A DNA stretch of 64,000 nt from Pirellulaceae bacterium (GCA_028280445.1 JANQLU010000064.1:87556-151555), one strand, 5' to 3'; positions 44,593-54,790 are shown, counted from the stretch's first letter. The notes: a model not told the origin generated them from the sequence alone. A program made the numbers and translations.

Positions 44593-45933
44593 GTGTCACG
44601 AATTTTTGTTGCTTTGCTCGTTTGTCTGACCGTTTTATGTGGATTTTCTGTTGCCCAGGAAGATAACAAACCACCCAAGGGCTTTACATCGCTGTTCAAT
44701 GGCAAAGATCTTTCTCAATGGCGTGGGTTGCGAGGAATCGACCCTTACGTGCTGCGCGCGAAACCGGAACAAGAGCAACAGGCCATTTTAGAAAAAGACC
44801 AGGCCAACATGGAAAAACATTGGCGTGTCGAAAACGGTGAAATTGTCAACGACGGTCGAGGCGTCTATTTGACAACCAAAAAAGACTACGGTGATTACGA
44901 ATTCTGGATCGACTACAAAACGGTCGCCAAAGCCGACAGTGGCATTTATCTCAAAGGTGCACCTCAAGTCCAAATCTGGGATTACACCAAAGAGGGTGGA
45001 AAATGGAAAATCGGTGCAGACAAAGGTTCGGGAGGTCTGTGGAACAACAGCAAGGGCGCCGCGGGGAAAGACCCGTTAGTATTGGCCGACAAACCATTCG
45101 GGCAATGGAACCGCATGCGAATCTTGCAGATCGGTGAGCGTACCAGTGTTTGGCTCAATGACAAACTGGTCGTCGATCATGCTCGCTTGGAAAACAAACA
45201 CTGGAACGGCCGTCGTAAAAAAGAGGACTGGTTGCCGTTAGTGGCTGCGGGTCCGATTCAATTGCAAACGCATGGCGGAGAGATTCGCTGGCGCAATGCG
45301 TTCATTCGTGAGATCCAACCTAACGAAGCTGCCAAGATTTTGGCGTCCAAAGGTAAAGATAAATTCCAATCGGTTTTCAACGGCAAAAATTTTGAGGGAT
45401 GGTCAGGGCCCACGAACAACTACGAAATCATTGATGGTGTGATCCGTTGTAAAAAAGGAAAAGGCGGCACCATTTATACTGATGAGAAATATCAGGACTT
45501 TGTTGTGCGTTTTCAGTTTAAATTGCCCGAAGGCGGCAACAACGGATTGGCGATTCGCTATCCCGGTCGTGGCGATTCGGCCTATGTTGGCATGTGCGAA
45601 TTGCAAGTGCTCCATAACAAAGCCAAAAAATACGCCAAGTTGGACAAGCGTCAATATCACGGTTCGGCTTACGGGATGGTCGCGGCTCATCGCGGTTATC
45701 TGCGAGATCCAGGGCTATGGAATTTTCAAGAGGTTACGGTGAAAGGTTCGACGATCAAAGTGGAACTCAATGGCACGGTCATCTTGGACGCGGATTTGTC
45801 CAAAGTGAAAGAATATATGGGAAAACGGCCGCATCCCGGATTGAAAAACAAAGACGGACATTTTGGTTTCTGCGGACACAGCGACCCTGTCGAGTTTCGT
45901 GATATTCTGATCCGGAAACTCGAATCGAAATAG
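44593..45933 (+). CDS. Secreted protein with two DUF1080 domains
   Basis: This 446-residue exported protein has a signal peptide ending at CGFSVAQE. The first DUF1080 (3-keto-disaccharide hydrolase/LamG-like) domain is at about 30-235 (FTSLFNGKDLSQWRGL, then YGDYEFWIDYKTV and SGIYLKG). The second is at about 255-445 (FQSVFNGKNFEGWSGP, then FVVRFQFKLPEGGNNGLAIRY). The domains bind or hydrolyse glycans in planctomycete sugar catabolism. The carbohydrate target is not known. Confidence 0.9.
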   Translation: MSRIFVALLVCLTVLCGFSVAQEDNKPPKGFTSLFNGKDLSQWRGLRGIDPYVLRAKPEQEQQAILEKDQANMEKHWRVENGEIVNDGRGVYLTTKKDYGDYEFWIDYKTVAKADSGIYLKGAPQVQIWDYTKEGGKWKIGADKGSGGLWNNSKGAAGKDPLVLADKPFGQWNRMRILQIGERTSVWLNDKLVVDHARLENKHWNGRRKKEDWLPLVAAGPIQLQTHGGEIRWRNAFIREIQPNEAAKILASKGKDKFQSVFNGKNFEGWSGPTNNYEIIDGVIRCKKGKGGTIYTDEKYQDFVVRFQFKLPEGGNNGLAIRYPGRGDSAYVGMCELQVLHNKAKKYAKLDKRQYHGSAYGMVAAHRGYLRDPGLWNFQEVTVKGSTIKVELNGTVILDADLSKVKEYMGKRPHPGLKNKDGHFGFCGHSDPVEFRDILIRKLESK

Positions 45934-45962
45934 TTGTCGAGGATTCTGAATAGACATCAACC

Positions 45963-46523
45963 ATGGTAAAGCTATTTTTGCGGATCGTTTTGGTTTTGCT
46001 TGCGATCGTCGGAATCGTTGCTGCCATTGGTTTTGTGTTGCCGCGAGGTTATTCGACTAACGCCGAAATTACTATTAATGCGCCGGTGGACCAAGTGTTT
46101 GCCGAAGTCAACACGATCAAAAAATGGACTTCCTGGTCGTCCTGGGATCCGGAGCGGATCAAAGGACTTGAGGTGAGTTTTGACGGGGAAGACGCCGGTC
46201 AGGGCGCCATCATGAAATGGCAGGATCCGCGTCCGGACAGTCGTTTCGATGGTCAAATAGAGTTCTTGAAATCGGAAACCAACAAACGCATTGAATACCA
46301 CAGCATCATCGGTGAAATTCCGATGGACGGGTATTTTGAGTTTACGGACAACGATGGAAAATCAACGACGGTCAAATGGGTTGCTGCCGGCGAATTACCC
46401 GGCGGCACGTTTTACGGTTGGTATGGCTTGGTCTATAACGGGTTTCTTGGCACCGAACTTAACAACTCGTTGAATCGTTTGAAAAAGAAGCTGGAAAAAA
46501 CTGAATCGAAAAAATCTGATTGA
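45963..46523 (+). CDS. SRPBCC family membrane-anchored protein
   Basis: This 186-residue protein has one N-terminal membrane helix (about 4-24) and then a START-like domain: TNAEITINAPVDQVFAEVNTIKKWTSWS, followed by GLEVSFDGEDAGQGAIMKW and FYGWYGLVYNGF. This is the polyketide cyclase-like SRPBCC group. It has a Lys-rich C-terminus. It is likely cotranscribed with the upstream DUF1080 gene (30-base gap). Confidence 0.85.
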   Translation: MVKLFLRIVLVLLAIVGIVAAIGFVLPRGYSTNAEITINAPVDQVFAEVNTIKKWTSWSSWDPERIKGLEVSFDGEDAGQGAIMKWQDPRPDSRFDGQIEFLKSETNKRIEYHSIIGEIPMDGYFEFTDNDGKSTTVKWVAAGELPGGTFYGWYGLVYNGFLGTELNNSLNRLKKKLEKTESKKSD

Positions 46524-46672
46524 TTTGTAATCGGATTTCGATGTTCAAGCCGTGTCTTGGAGCGGTTGATCATGCTTTTTTGTTCCGCGGTCTCGATGGA
46601 TCGCCGTTGGCAACCGGTCATTCTGCAGTGGTAAACTGGTGTTGTTCAAGATGCGCCAGAATCGATCCCGCG

Positions 46673-47131
46673 ATGCCGAGCAAAAAAGCAATCAAGAAAA
46701 TCATGGAGGCGCGACAACGTGAATATACCGTGCGCGTTTGTCGCATTTCAGTGCTGGGGCGCATTGTTTTGACATCACTGTCATCGTTGTTTTTTGTCGT
46801 GTTGTTGTGCCTTCCTGAGATTGAGTTGTGGTTACGCGTTGTTGGATTGATCTTGCTGGGATTGATTCCATTGTCCGTCACGTTTGCGTGGGTTTCACAA
46901 ATCGGTAAGACCGCGGTCCGAATGGATGAGTCGGGGTTGTATGTTTGGGACGATTGTATTTCGTGGGAAAGTATAGTTTCTGCTGAGCTTCGTTCGCGCC
47001 CAAAGCGACCAAGCTACATTCTGCTCTCACTGAGCAACGATAAAACTTATACCATCGATGATGGGGCATTTACCGCAGACATTTCAGAAATTCACTATCA
47101 AATTTGTTTGCGTCTTTCCAAAAGGGATTAG
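46673..47131 (+). CDS. Small membrane protein of unknown function
   Basis: This 152-residue protein has two membrane helices (about 25-70). A soluble C-terminal part follows (KTAVRMDESGLYVWDDCISWESIVSAEL) that looks like the PH-like domains of small membrane proteins. ATG 46673 was chosen (MPSKKAIKKIM); the frame is open upstream to 46520. Its role is unknown. Confidence 0.6.
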   Translation: MPSKKAIKKIMEARQREYTVRVCRISVLGRIVLTSLSSLFFVVLLCLPEIELWLRVVGLILLGLIPLSVTFAWVSQIGKTAVRMDESGLYVWDDCISWESIVSAELRSRPKRPSYILLSLSNDKTYTIDDGAFTADISEIHYQICLRLSKRD

Positions 47132-47257
47132 CTGCGCCCCCAGTTTTCTAAGTTAACTTGTCCTACATCGTGGAACGCATTGGCGAATCGCACGTCAAAA
47201 CACCATGGGCGGTTGTTGACCGTGAACAAATGGGTTGAATTCTCGAGGCAAAAATCA

Positions 47258-48904
47258 ATGTTGATTCTATCGGTACTTCTAGCGGCGGGATTTGTGGTGT
47301 CAAACGATTTTGCAGTGCATGGTTTGCAGGAAAACAAAAATAATGTTGCCAGTCAACAAGAACAGCAACGAAAAATCGACGGGCAATTATTGCGTAAGCA
47401 TGGTGTCAAACCGACGGCGAAATCGATCAGACAATACCTGTCAATGATGCAACCTACGACGGACCATCGGGCTCGCTGTGTCGAATTGATCAAACAATTG
47501 GGCGACCCATCGTTTGCAAAACGGCAGACAGCACAATCGGAACTATTGCGGTTGCCAATCACGGATTTGACGTTGCTGAAACAAGCGACTGAAAGTAAAA
47601 ACGCGGAAATCCGCGTGCGTGCAAAATCTGTCCTTCACGCTCTGCAATCCGATGTTGCAGCAGACCGGCGTAGCGAATTGCTGTTGGCAGTTTGTCGTGT
47701 CATCAGGCATCACAAATACCGAGGGCTTCATTCGCTGCTGATGCCGCTTTTACCATCGTGCAAGCGTCAATACGTTCGAGCAGAAATTACGACAACAGTC
47801 AAAGTTACGTTGTTGGCAAAAGATCTGGCTGAACTGCAACCGTTTCTACAAAGTGAACACGAAACTGTCCGCATTGCCGCAGTTGTTGCGATCGATGCAG
47901 TTGCCGGCGACGCGTCCAGGCAAACGATCGGAAAGATGCTCGGAGACGCCAGTGATCGTGTTCGATTGGAGGCGGCGTTTGCGAGATGTAATCGAGGCGA
48001 TCGTCGCGGTCTGGCAGTCTTGATTAATTTGTTGCGCTCTCCAGATCTGTCGATTCGATCGCAAAGCGCTCACTTACTGTACGCTTTGACGGGCAAGCAA
48101 TTTGATTACGCCGCCAATGTATCACTCGACGATTTTTTAATGTCCTTGAAGAAATGGGATACATGGATGGCCAGTGACGGAGCGGCAGCCAAGCTCAAAT
48201 TTCCTGTTCGGAGAGCTCCGCTGGTGACCGAGGGATTGGTTCTCTACTACGCTTTCAACACCAAAGATCGGCAAGTCCTCGATGGGAGCGATCAAGAGAA
48301 TCACGGTAGTATTCACGGTCGCCCCAAATCAGCATTGCTGGCTGACAGTGCGATTGGAAAAATAATGAGTTTTGACGGTCGGGATGATTACATTACTCGT
48401 GACTACGATTCGAACAGCGGGCTGTATCCAACAAAATCATCGTTTTCAATTTCGGCGTGTTTTAAAACATCTCAATCGTCGCCCCAGGAACAAACAATTT
48501 TGTCAACGCATTGTGCTGGTAGTGGTTACGACGGTTACAAATTTACCGTCGATAGCCGCGGAGCTTACAAGGGCAAACTGGTATTTATGATCGGCGCCGG
48601 AAAACACCATGAGTTAGCGTCACGGAAACCGTGCAACGACGGCGCCTGGCATCATGCGGTTGGAATTTGGGATGGAAAAACAGCAAAGCTGTATATTGAT
48701 GGCCAACTACAAGACTCGGTTGAGGCAACCGGCACCATCCCCTATACGCATCGGGCTCCGTTTACTGTTGGACACTCAAAATCCATTGGAGCAGCGCACG
48801 CTCGAAACAAAAACTATCTGTTTCATGGTGAGATATACAACGTCAGGGTTTACAACCGCGTGCTAACCCGTGGCGAGATTCGAGCGTTGGCAAATTTTCG
48901 CTAA
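47258..48904 (+). CDS. Secreted HEAT-repeat protein with C-terminal LamG domain
   Basis: This 548-residue exported protein has the signal MLILSVLLAAGFVVSNDFAVHG at ATG 47258. HEAT-like repeats occupy about 75-290 (KQATESKNAEIRVRAKSVLHAL, LQSEHETVRIAAVVAIDAVAG, LRSPDLSIRSQSAHLLYAL). A LamG/concanavalin domain follows at about 325-540 (EGLVLYYAFNTKDRQVLDGS, GAWHHAVGIWDGKTAKLYIDG, FHGEIYNVRVYNRVLT). LamG domains of this type bind glycans or proteins outside the cell. Confidence 0.85.
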   Translation: MLILSVLLAAGFVVSNDFAVHGLQENKNNVASQQEQQRKIDGQLLRKHGVKPTAKSIRQYLSMMQPTTDHRARCVELIKQLGDPSFAKRQTAQSELLRLPITDLTLLKQATESKNAEIRVRAKSVLHALQSDVAADRRSELLLAVCRVIRHHKYRGLHSLLMPLLPSCKRQYVRAEITTTVKVTLLAKDLAELQPFLQSEHETVRIAAVVAIDAVAGDASRQTIGKMLGDASDRVRLEAAFARCNRGDRRGLAVLINLLRSPDLSIRSQSAHLLYALTGKQFDYAANVSLDDFLMSLKKWDTWMASDGAAAKLKFPVRRAPLVTEGLVLYYAFNTKDRQVLDGSDQENHGSIHGRPKSALLADSAIGKIMSFDGRDDYITRDYDSNSGLYPTKSSFSISACFKTSQSSPQEQTILSTHCAGSGYDGYKFTVDSRGAYKGKLVFMIGAGKHHELASRKPCNDGAWHHAVGIWDGKTAKLYIDGQLQDSVEATGTIPYTHRAPFTVGHSKSIGAAHARNKNYLFHGEIYNVRVYNRVLTRGEIRALANFR

Positions 48905-48983
48905 TCACAGTCGTAAAAGACGATCGCAATTCAATCGATGTTGAGTTTACGGATTCGTTTGATTGGATCGGATTGGTTTGATT

Positions 48984-49005
48984 GGCCGGTGGGAACCGGC
49001 CCTAC
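48984..49005. repeat. Half copy of the GTAGGGCCGG repeat
   Basis: Only the right arm ccggtgggaaccggccctac is left, about 80 bases after the HEAT-LamG stop. Confidence 0.75.
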
Positions 49006-49062
49006 TTGTTTCGTAAATTCAATTCCTCACTCACGAGGAAATTTGCATGGATTCCGTGAGTC

Positions 49063-49131
49063 TTACGAGCACGAAGCGCAAGCGAGTGGTTAGACCGCAC
49101 AAAACCACTCGCTTGCGCTTCGTGCTTGTAT
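49063..49131. repeat. Palindromic repeat, GAGCACGAAGCGCAAGCGAG family
   Basis: The arms tacgagcacgaagcgcaagc and gcttgcgcttcgtgcttgta are exact inverses, with gagtggt/accactc inside. A second copy of this family is at 60913. Its core CGAAGCGCAAGCGAG is shared with the 13086 family, so the two are relatives. Confidence 0.88.
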
Positions 49132-49184
49132 CAGTCGCAATGATTTCCTATCACGCTTCGGGTTGCGAATTTTTATCAATCAAG

Positions 49185-49241
49185 TCTGGCCGCTGTCCAC
49201 CGGCCGTTTGATTGGATCGGCCGGTGGGAACCGGCCCTACT
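49185..49241. repeat. Palindromic repeat, GTAGGGCCGG family
   Basis: A degraded left arm (tggccgctgtccaccggccg) faces an intact right arm (ccggtgggaaccggccctac). It ends 3 bases before the stop codon of the next gene. Confidence 0.85.
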
Positions 49242-49243
49242 GC

Positions 49244-50509
49244 CTATTTTTTCTTGCGATCGATGATCTTGTCGAAAAACTTTCGATCGTTTGGTCTGTC
49301 CGCGACGTTTGCGGCAAAATCATCGCGACAATGTTGATTGCAGAATCCGACAGTTTGGCCACGGTATTTTGTCAATGAATTCTCGACGACCGGCTTCCCA
49401 GATCGAGGGCAAACGGCGTTGATCGCCAATTTCTTATCGGTCGCCTTGGCTGACGTTTTACTTTTGACCCGTGCAAACGTTCCGGCAACTTGTTGCTTCC
49501 AATCGGCACTTCCGCTGGAGGACGAAACGGTCAGCTCTATGGTGTCCTTGTCTTTCGTGGGCAACGTCCATTGATGTTGTTTCTGCAGGGCTTTTTGGTC
49601 TTTTTTTACGCTTGTTTTCAGCGACACAATCCCGTCTTTGATTTTACCCCGCAACACGTCGACTCCCGTTCCCGTTTGATTGTCCATTCGCATTTCCTCG
49701 TACCGACTTCCAGCAGGATTGTAGGTCAGCAAACCGAATTCACGATGAGTCTTGCCACCGAGTTCAAACTCAAGAAATCGAATGACTGAACAACCACCAA
49801 GGACTTTGTAGATCTGGAGTTTGGCATCCACCTGTTGTTTTTTCTCGCCATTGTAAACCGTCAATTTTCCTTTCCACTGGCCTCCCAGAGACTCCAACAC
49901 CTTGGTTTGTTTGGATGGGCACCGTGTGCCGGGAGCGTAGGTGTGAGCGTGATCGCCTATTGGCAGGACCGGTTTTTTTCCGGTTCGTGTGAATTCCATG
50001 ATCCAATTGTTTCTCCAAGTCTTGCCGCCATCGTTGGAAAACGCATCGTCCCATCGCAGACTGGTTGGGGTAATGTCGCAAAACGAATAACGACTGATCA
50101 CGCGATTTGATTTGGAAAAAAATTCACCGCGGCCGTGCCGGAATTCTCCTTTGAGAGAGCCGATACTGGAGTTGTAGCGATTTGGCCAATTCAGATACAG
50201 GATCCATTTTTTTTCACCCGGATCGAAATAACGCAGGCTAAATCCCTTGATGGGTTTCGAATCCCAAAGTTCCAGGATCGCTTTTCCATCGAGGATCGGG
50301 TAGATCTCGACTTTAGCTTTCACCGAATCCTTCCAGGTCAAGTCTTTTTGAATCATCCTCAGATTGACGTCCCATTTTCCGATCCAGAAATCGAATTGCC
50401 GCGCTTCCGTTGATTTCCAGGCATCGAGAATTTCGTGCGATTGTCCTTGAAGTGCCGACCCGCCAAACAAAAAGGTTGCAACAACAAAAAATGCGATTCT
50501 AATTTTCAT
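49244..50509 (-). CDS. Secreted protein with two DUF1579-like domains and a YHS/TRASH-like Cys tail
   Basis: This 421-residue exported protein has a signal peptide ending near GGSALQG. Two beta-barrel-like domains follow, at about 30-175 (ARQFDFWIGKWDVNLRMI, AILELWDSKPIKGFSLRYF) and about 200-330 (LGGQWKGKLTVYNGEKK, FELGGKTHREFGLLTY). The tail (about 370-421) has INAVCPRSGKPV and GQTVGFCNQHCRDDF, a YHS/TRASH-like metal-binding pattern. The combination suggests a metal- or ligand-binding surface protein. No enzyme motif was seen. Confidence 0.72.
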   Translation of the reverse strand: MKIRIAFFVVATFLFGGSALQGQSHEILDAWKSTEARQFDFWIGKWDVNLRMIQKDLTWKDSVKAKVEIYPILDGKAILELWDSKPIKGFSLRYFDPGEKKWILYLNWPNRYNSSIGSLKGEFRHGRGEFFSKSNRVISRYSFCDITPTSLRWDDAFSNDGGKTWRNNWIMEFTRTGKKPVLPIGDHAHTYAPGTRCPSKQTKVLESLGGQWKGKLTVYNGEKKQQVDAKLQIYKVLGGCSVIRFLEFELGGKTHREFGLLTYNPAGSRYEEMRMDNQTGTGVDVLRGKIKDGIVSLKTSVKKDQKALQKQHQWTLPTKDKDTIELTVSSSSGSADWKQQVAGTFARVKSKTSAKATDKKLAINAVCPRSGKPVVENSLTKYRGQTVGFCNQHCRDDFAANVADRPNDRKFFDKIIDRKKK

Positions 50510-50741
50510 ATCAATCTTCCAGGGCTTCAGTTGTAGCGATGTTGTTTTTGACTTCGATGCCGGTTCGAGATAATGGAGGTCTCAAAGTCCGTCAACAATG
50601 TACCATCAGCCTAAACAGAGGCTAAAGGAGTTTTCTGTCACTTTTCAAACAGATCGCGGTTGGAAAAGTGATTGGGTGAAACGAAACAAGACTCCAGAGT
50701 AGTCAGCGAAAAAAATATCTAACGACGGTAGAAGATAAGGC

Positions 50742-50875
50742 TCACGCGGAGTCGCAGAGACGCAGAGGGTTTGGGATTTGTGAAGCTGGGGTGATGGATT
50801 TAATAGTGTGGACCAAATGGTGGGTTTATTTTTGTTTATTTGAGATTTGTTTTTTTCTCTGCGTCTCTGCGTGAG
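50742..50875. repeat. Inverted repeat with CTCACGCGGAG/CTCTGCGTGAG arms
   Basis: The arms ctcacgcggagtcgcagaga and tctctgcgtctctgcgtgag are imperfect inverses around about 90 bases. It is a relative of the arms in the 27533 direct repeat. It lies in the gap 50510-50914, which holds no gene. Confidence 0.75.
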
Positions 50876-50896
50876 GCCATCTCGTTTTGTTGGATT

Positions 50897-50918
50897 GGCC
50901 GGTGGGAACCGGCCCTAC
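50897..50918. repeat. Half copy of the GTAGGGCCGG repeat overlapping a stop codon
   Basis: The arm ccggtgggaaccggccctac contains, on the minus strand, the TAG stop of the DUF1552 gene (50915-50917). Confidence 0.85.
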
Positions 50919-52300
50919 TGACTCAAGATTTCTGAAATCACTTCGGTACTGTCGCCAAATTTTTTCGCTTTTACATCCATACAGCGGAGCATGGTCAGCA
51001 ACAGGTTGCTCACGCGCGCGTCGGAATCAACTGGTCGCATACATATTTTGTAATGATTCTGCGGTGTGGTCAGCGAATATTTTTTGATTTTGGGCAAGTT
51101 GTAATCGATGTGATTTCCGTGTTTGATTCCTAGTGCCGAACCTCCGGCCAGTATCATTGGCAAATTGGCGTTGCCATGACTATGGCCGTACGACATGCCG
51201 CTGCCGAACAGCACCATGGTTCGATCGAGTAGCGTTTCGCCCGACTCTTCATAGTTTTTTAATTGTTTCAGAAAATACGAAAACTGTTGAACCAAAAATG
51301 TGTCGCAACGGGTCAATCGATTCATCACTTGAGGGTCGCCATTGTGATGTGACAATTCGTGTCGCCCTTGTTTGATGCCGATTTCGGGCAACGCCAAACC
51401 GCGACCTTCGCTGCCGCTCATACAAGTGATGACGCGGGTCATGTCGGTTCGCAGTGCCAAAACCATTAAATCATAGACGGTGCGGTAGTAATCACCGGCT
51501 TGAGCATCATTCATGTTACGCGTCAAACGATTTTTGATTTTTGATTCGACGGTCGGTTTGGGAGTGCTCAGCCATGCATCGGCACGCTCGGTCCGCAATT
51601 CAACTTCTCGAACGGCATTCAAATATTCGTCTAGTTTTCGTTTATCTTCGCGGCCAATGGTTTTGCGGAAATTTTGAGCGTCCTCCAGTACCAGGTCGAG
51701 AACACTTTTTTGCGTCGTGAGTTTTTGACGCGCTGACGCAATTCCGCCTTTTCGTTTGCCAAACAGTCGTTCGAATACGACACTCGGTTTTCGTTCGGCT
51801 GGTAGTGCGACGCCGTCGCGAGACCAGGCTAACGTCCCGCCGGTGATCGCCAATTCCAGCGATGAAAACCGCGTTGTCGATCCCAATTTTTCGGCCATCA
51901 ACTGATCGGCGGAAATCGAGTTGCGAAACTCACTTCGTTTTTCACCCATGTTCGCAGCAGTCAACCAAATTTTTTCACACTGGTGAGCTTTTCCAATGGC
52001 GTGGGGGTGGTGCAGACCGCTGATCGGCGTTAATTGTTTTCGGTGCTCTGCCAGGGATTGGAGAGGTTGCGGGAGTTTGTAACGCGGACCAGATTGTTCG
52101 ATTTGCCAGGTCAAAGTGTTGACGCCGTTGGGGACGTAAATAAACACACTGCGTTTCGGTTTCGCGGTGTTCGGTTTTTGATCTGCGACCGCGCGCGTCG
52201 GTTGCATACAACTCAACATCGGCAAAGCGATCGATGCACCGACACCACGCAAAACTCGGCGGCGATCAATCAACCATTTTTGTGAATTGATGTGACTCAT
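50915..52300 (-). CDS. DUF1552 family protein, Tat-exported
   Basis: This 461-residue protein has an Arg-rich signal ([20 protein letters not shown]). It belongs to DUF1552, almost always encoded beside a DUF1592-type cytochrome in planctomycetes. Motifs include [36 protein letters not shown], and near the end [20 protein letters not shown] with a His-rich site. The fold resembles alkaline phosphatase/sulfatase-like enzymes. Its catalytic role is unknown. It starts 18 bases after its DUF1592 partner. Confidence 0.92.
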   Translation of the reverse strand: MSHINSQKWLIDRRRVLRGVGASIALPMLSCMQPTRAVADQKPNTAKPKRSVFIYVPNGVNTLTWQIEQSGPRYKLPQPLQSLAEHRKQLTPISGLHHPHAIGKAHQCEKIWLTAANMGEKRSEFRNSISADQLMAEKLGSTTRFSSLELAITGGTLAWSRDGVALPAERKPSVVFERLFGKRKGGIASARQKLTTQKSVLDLVLEDAQNFRKTIGREDKRKLDEYLNAVREVELRTERADAWLSTPKPTVESKIKNRLTRNMNDAQAGDYYRTVYDLMVLALRTDMTRVITCMSGSEGRGLALPEIGIKQGRHELSHHNGDPQVMNRLTRCDTFLVQQFSYFLKQLKNYEESGETLLDRTMVLFGSGMSYGHSHGNANLPMILAGGSALGIKHGNHIDYNLPKIKKYSLTTPQNHYKICMRPVDSDARVSNLLLTMLRCMDVKAKKFGDSTEVISEILSQ

Positions 52301-52318
52301 GTTTAACCCTAAATTGTC

Positions 52319-54790
52319 TTAACGTTTTCGAAACAAATCCGATGTCACCAACTCGATCACGATTTCTTCGAGGCGGTAGTTCGCTACCTTTGAAGCGCGG
52401 GCGATCCGGTCAAGTGATTTGCGATCATCGACATTGATCGCGCGTCGAAGTGCATATGTCGCCAATTTTTTGACGAATGCTCGATTGAATCGATCGATGT
52501 CGTCGAGCAGGATTTTTTTGAATTGTTGAGGAGTCTGCCAACGTTTGCCATTCGGTAATTTGCCGCTGGCGTCAACAATTGGATTCTCGCCTACCCCGGT
52601 TCGTACAATTTCCTTGATTCGCCAACGGCCGATTGCGTCATAGTTGTCAAACGCATGCCCCAGTGGATCGATTCGTCGGTGGCAGATCGAACAAGTTTCA
52701 TTGTTTTGATGAGCCATCAGTTTTTCTCGCAAGGTTGATTTTTTGACGTTCAATCCGTTGGGCTCAATCGGTTCGACATTGGGCGGAGGAGCTGGAATGT
52801 TTTCTGCAAATATCGATTCCAGCAACCAGACTCCACGGTGAACGGGACGATGTCGTAGGCCATCGGAGGTCGCTGAAAGAACTGCGGCTTGCGTCAAGAT
52901 TCCGCCGCGCTGGTTTTTCGGTTGTAATTTCACCGAGCGAAAACGGTCGCCGCGAACTCCATCGATTCGATAAAATTTTGCCAGTCGCTCATTGAGCATG
53001 GTCCAGTCGGAATCTAAGAACTCTTTGATACTGAGTTTTTGCCGCAATGTGCGATCGAAAAATTCCGTCGACTCCCGAACCATGCTTTGTTCGAGATAAT
53101 CGTCGTATTCCGGGTAGAGTTCTGAATCCGGAGGAAACTGTCCGACGCGCTCCAATTGGAGCCATTGCTCGGCAAATGAATTTGTAAATCGTCGAGAACG
53201 CTTGTCAGCAAGCATCCGAACGACTTGTTGACGTAAAATTTTTGGCTTGGAAAGTTTTTTTTGCCGCGCCAAATTGCGCAGCTCTTGATCTGGCATCGTG
53301 CTCCAAAGGAAGTATGACAAGCGCGACGCCAATTCATCGTTGTTGAGAAATTTGGTCTTGGTTTGTGGAGATCCTTCGATGAGGAACAGAAAATCCTTGG
53401 TGCACAGAATCGCCGTCATGACGGTTCTGGCCGCTTTGCGAGGAGATTTGCCGCGGTCAATTTCTCGTTGGTAAAGCGCCTCGAATTTTGTGAATTCATT
53501 TTTTTTCAGTGGCCGACGGAAAGCGAGTTGTGCAAATCGTTTGATTCCATCGCAATCATTCGATGGGTCACGATCGCTCCATGTTGAAAATCGGTTGCGT
53601 TTTTGGGCGGCTGTTTGATCAACAATGGGACCTTGAATTTCGACCGAATCGAGGATCAAGCAGGGGTAAATGGGTGTTCGGTCTGAGTTGACCAATTGGA
53701 GTTGCCAGGGCAGTTCACCATTTTCAAGATCAAAAAAAGGTCGTCGAGTCGAACGGTTCATGCGAGCTAAAATGTCCGGTCCGCGGGCGCGATTGGAAAT
53801 TGTAATTCGGTGACGACCGGCGGGCAGATGCGTCGAAAAACTGATTTGCGTTGGCCGAGATTCTGCGGTGTCGACATCGGATTGAAATAATATTCGATCC
53901 AAATTTTCTGCGGCCACCACCAAATGAGGAGCCCATACAGCTTTTGACCTGATGCCGCTGAGCCGAACGCGGATTTGATAGATGCCAGGGTTTTCGACGA
54001 CAACATGCGATTGATTGATTCGTATTTTTTGACCTGGCCAAAGATCGGCGCGAATTTTGTTGGCGCGTCCTGTCGATTTCAGTTCATCCAGAATTTTTTT
54101 TCCATAAACTCGTGGGCCGCCACCGAGAGCCACCGCGTCAAATTTCCAATGAACCGGTTTTGGCGGTGTGTCCGGAAACGCTTCTGACAAAATTTGCTCG
54201 GCGAGTGCCAGGTATTTTTCGAGGTGCGATGGTGACAAAGACAGGACCGAGCCAATGCGGCGAAAGCCTTGCCATTGTTCATCTACGTTTAAGCCATTGG
54301 TGTAAGCCGAGCTGACACGTACGCCGAGTAGATCGTCGATTGAATTGGCATATTCTTCACGTGACAAACGATAAAACGCAACGTTTTGTCGACGCGACAG
54401 TCGACCGGCTTGGGCCTCGTCAATGCGATCGGTCAGCCATTGGACGATTTTCGCCGAGTCGGCAGCTGAGGGCCGTTTTTTTTCAGATTCCGGCGGCATC
54501 GCACCGCTTTTGATTTTGTCGACGACCTCTAACCAATGCTCGGCTGACATTTCAGTTGCGAAATCAATGCCGAGTTGATCCAACCGCAAATCACCATCGG
54601 CATCGGAACCGGAATGGCAGGAGTAACAATATTTTTTTAGATAAGGGGCGATCTGCTTTTCAAATTGAAATTTGGGATTGGCCGATCGCTGCGCTGCCGA
54701 CGAGCTGGCCAATCCCAAGATGACAACCGCCGTGACAAAATTCGTCAATCGAATACCAGCGATGTGAATCATGATGTCACGGTGGGCCAT
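52319..54790 (-). CDS. DUF1592/DUF1588/DUF1585 protein with N-terminal cytochrome c-like motif
   Basis: This 823-residue exported protein starts at ATG 54790 (MAHRDIMIHIAG); an ATG at 54772 is also possible. The signal peptide ends near ASSSAAQ. A cytochrome-like CYSCHSG site (about 50) is followed by DLRLDQL, typical of planctomycete cytochrome modules. The DUF1587/1592/1588/1585 order is visible in LSREEYANSIDDLLGV, LASRLSYFLWSTMPD, QRGGILTQAAVLSATSDG, NNETCSICHRRIDPLGHAFDNYD (with another CxxCH) and YALRRAINVDDR. It acts with DUF1552, probably in polymer oxidation. Confidence 0.92.
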   Translation of the reverse strand: MAHRDIMIHIAGIRLTNFVTAVVILGLASSSAAQRSANPKFQFEKQIAPYLKKYCYSCHSGSDADGDLRLDQLGIDFATEMSAEHWLEVVDKIKSGAMPPESEKKRPSAADSAKIVQWLTDRIDEAQAGRLSRRQNVAFYRLSREEYANSIDDLLGVRVSSAYTNGLNVDEQWQGFRRIGSVLSLSPSHLEKYLALAEQILSEAFPDTPPKPVHWKFDAVALGGGPRVYGKKILDELKSTGRANKIRADLWPGQKIRINQSHVVVENPGIYQIRVRLSGIRSKAVWAPHLVVAAENLDRILFQSDVDTAESRPTQISFSTHLPAGRHRITISNRARGPDILARMNRSTRRPFFDLENGELPWQLQLVNSDRTPIYPCLILDSVEIQGPIVDQTAAQKRNRFSTWSDRDPSNDCDGIKRFAQLAFRRPLKKNEFTKFEALYQREIDRGKSPRKAARTVMTAILCTKDFLFLIEGSPQTKTKFLNNDELASRLSYFLWSTMPDQELRNLARQKKLSKPKILRQQVVRMLADKRSRRFTNSFAEQWLQLERVGQFPPDSELYPEYDDYLEQSMVRESTEFFDRTLRQKLSIKEFLDSDWTMLNERLAKFYRIDGVRGDRFRSVKLQPKNQRGGILTQAAVLSATSDGLRHRPVHRGVWLLESIFAENIPAPPPNVEPIEPNGLNVKKSTLREKLMAHQNNETCSICHRRIDPLGHAFDNYDAIGRWRIKEIVRTGVGENPIVDASGKLPNGKRWQTPQQFKKILLDDIDRFNRAFVKKLATYALRRAINVDDRKSLDRIARASKVANYRLEEIVIELVTSDLFRKR

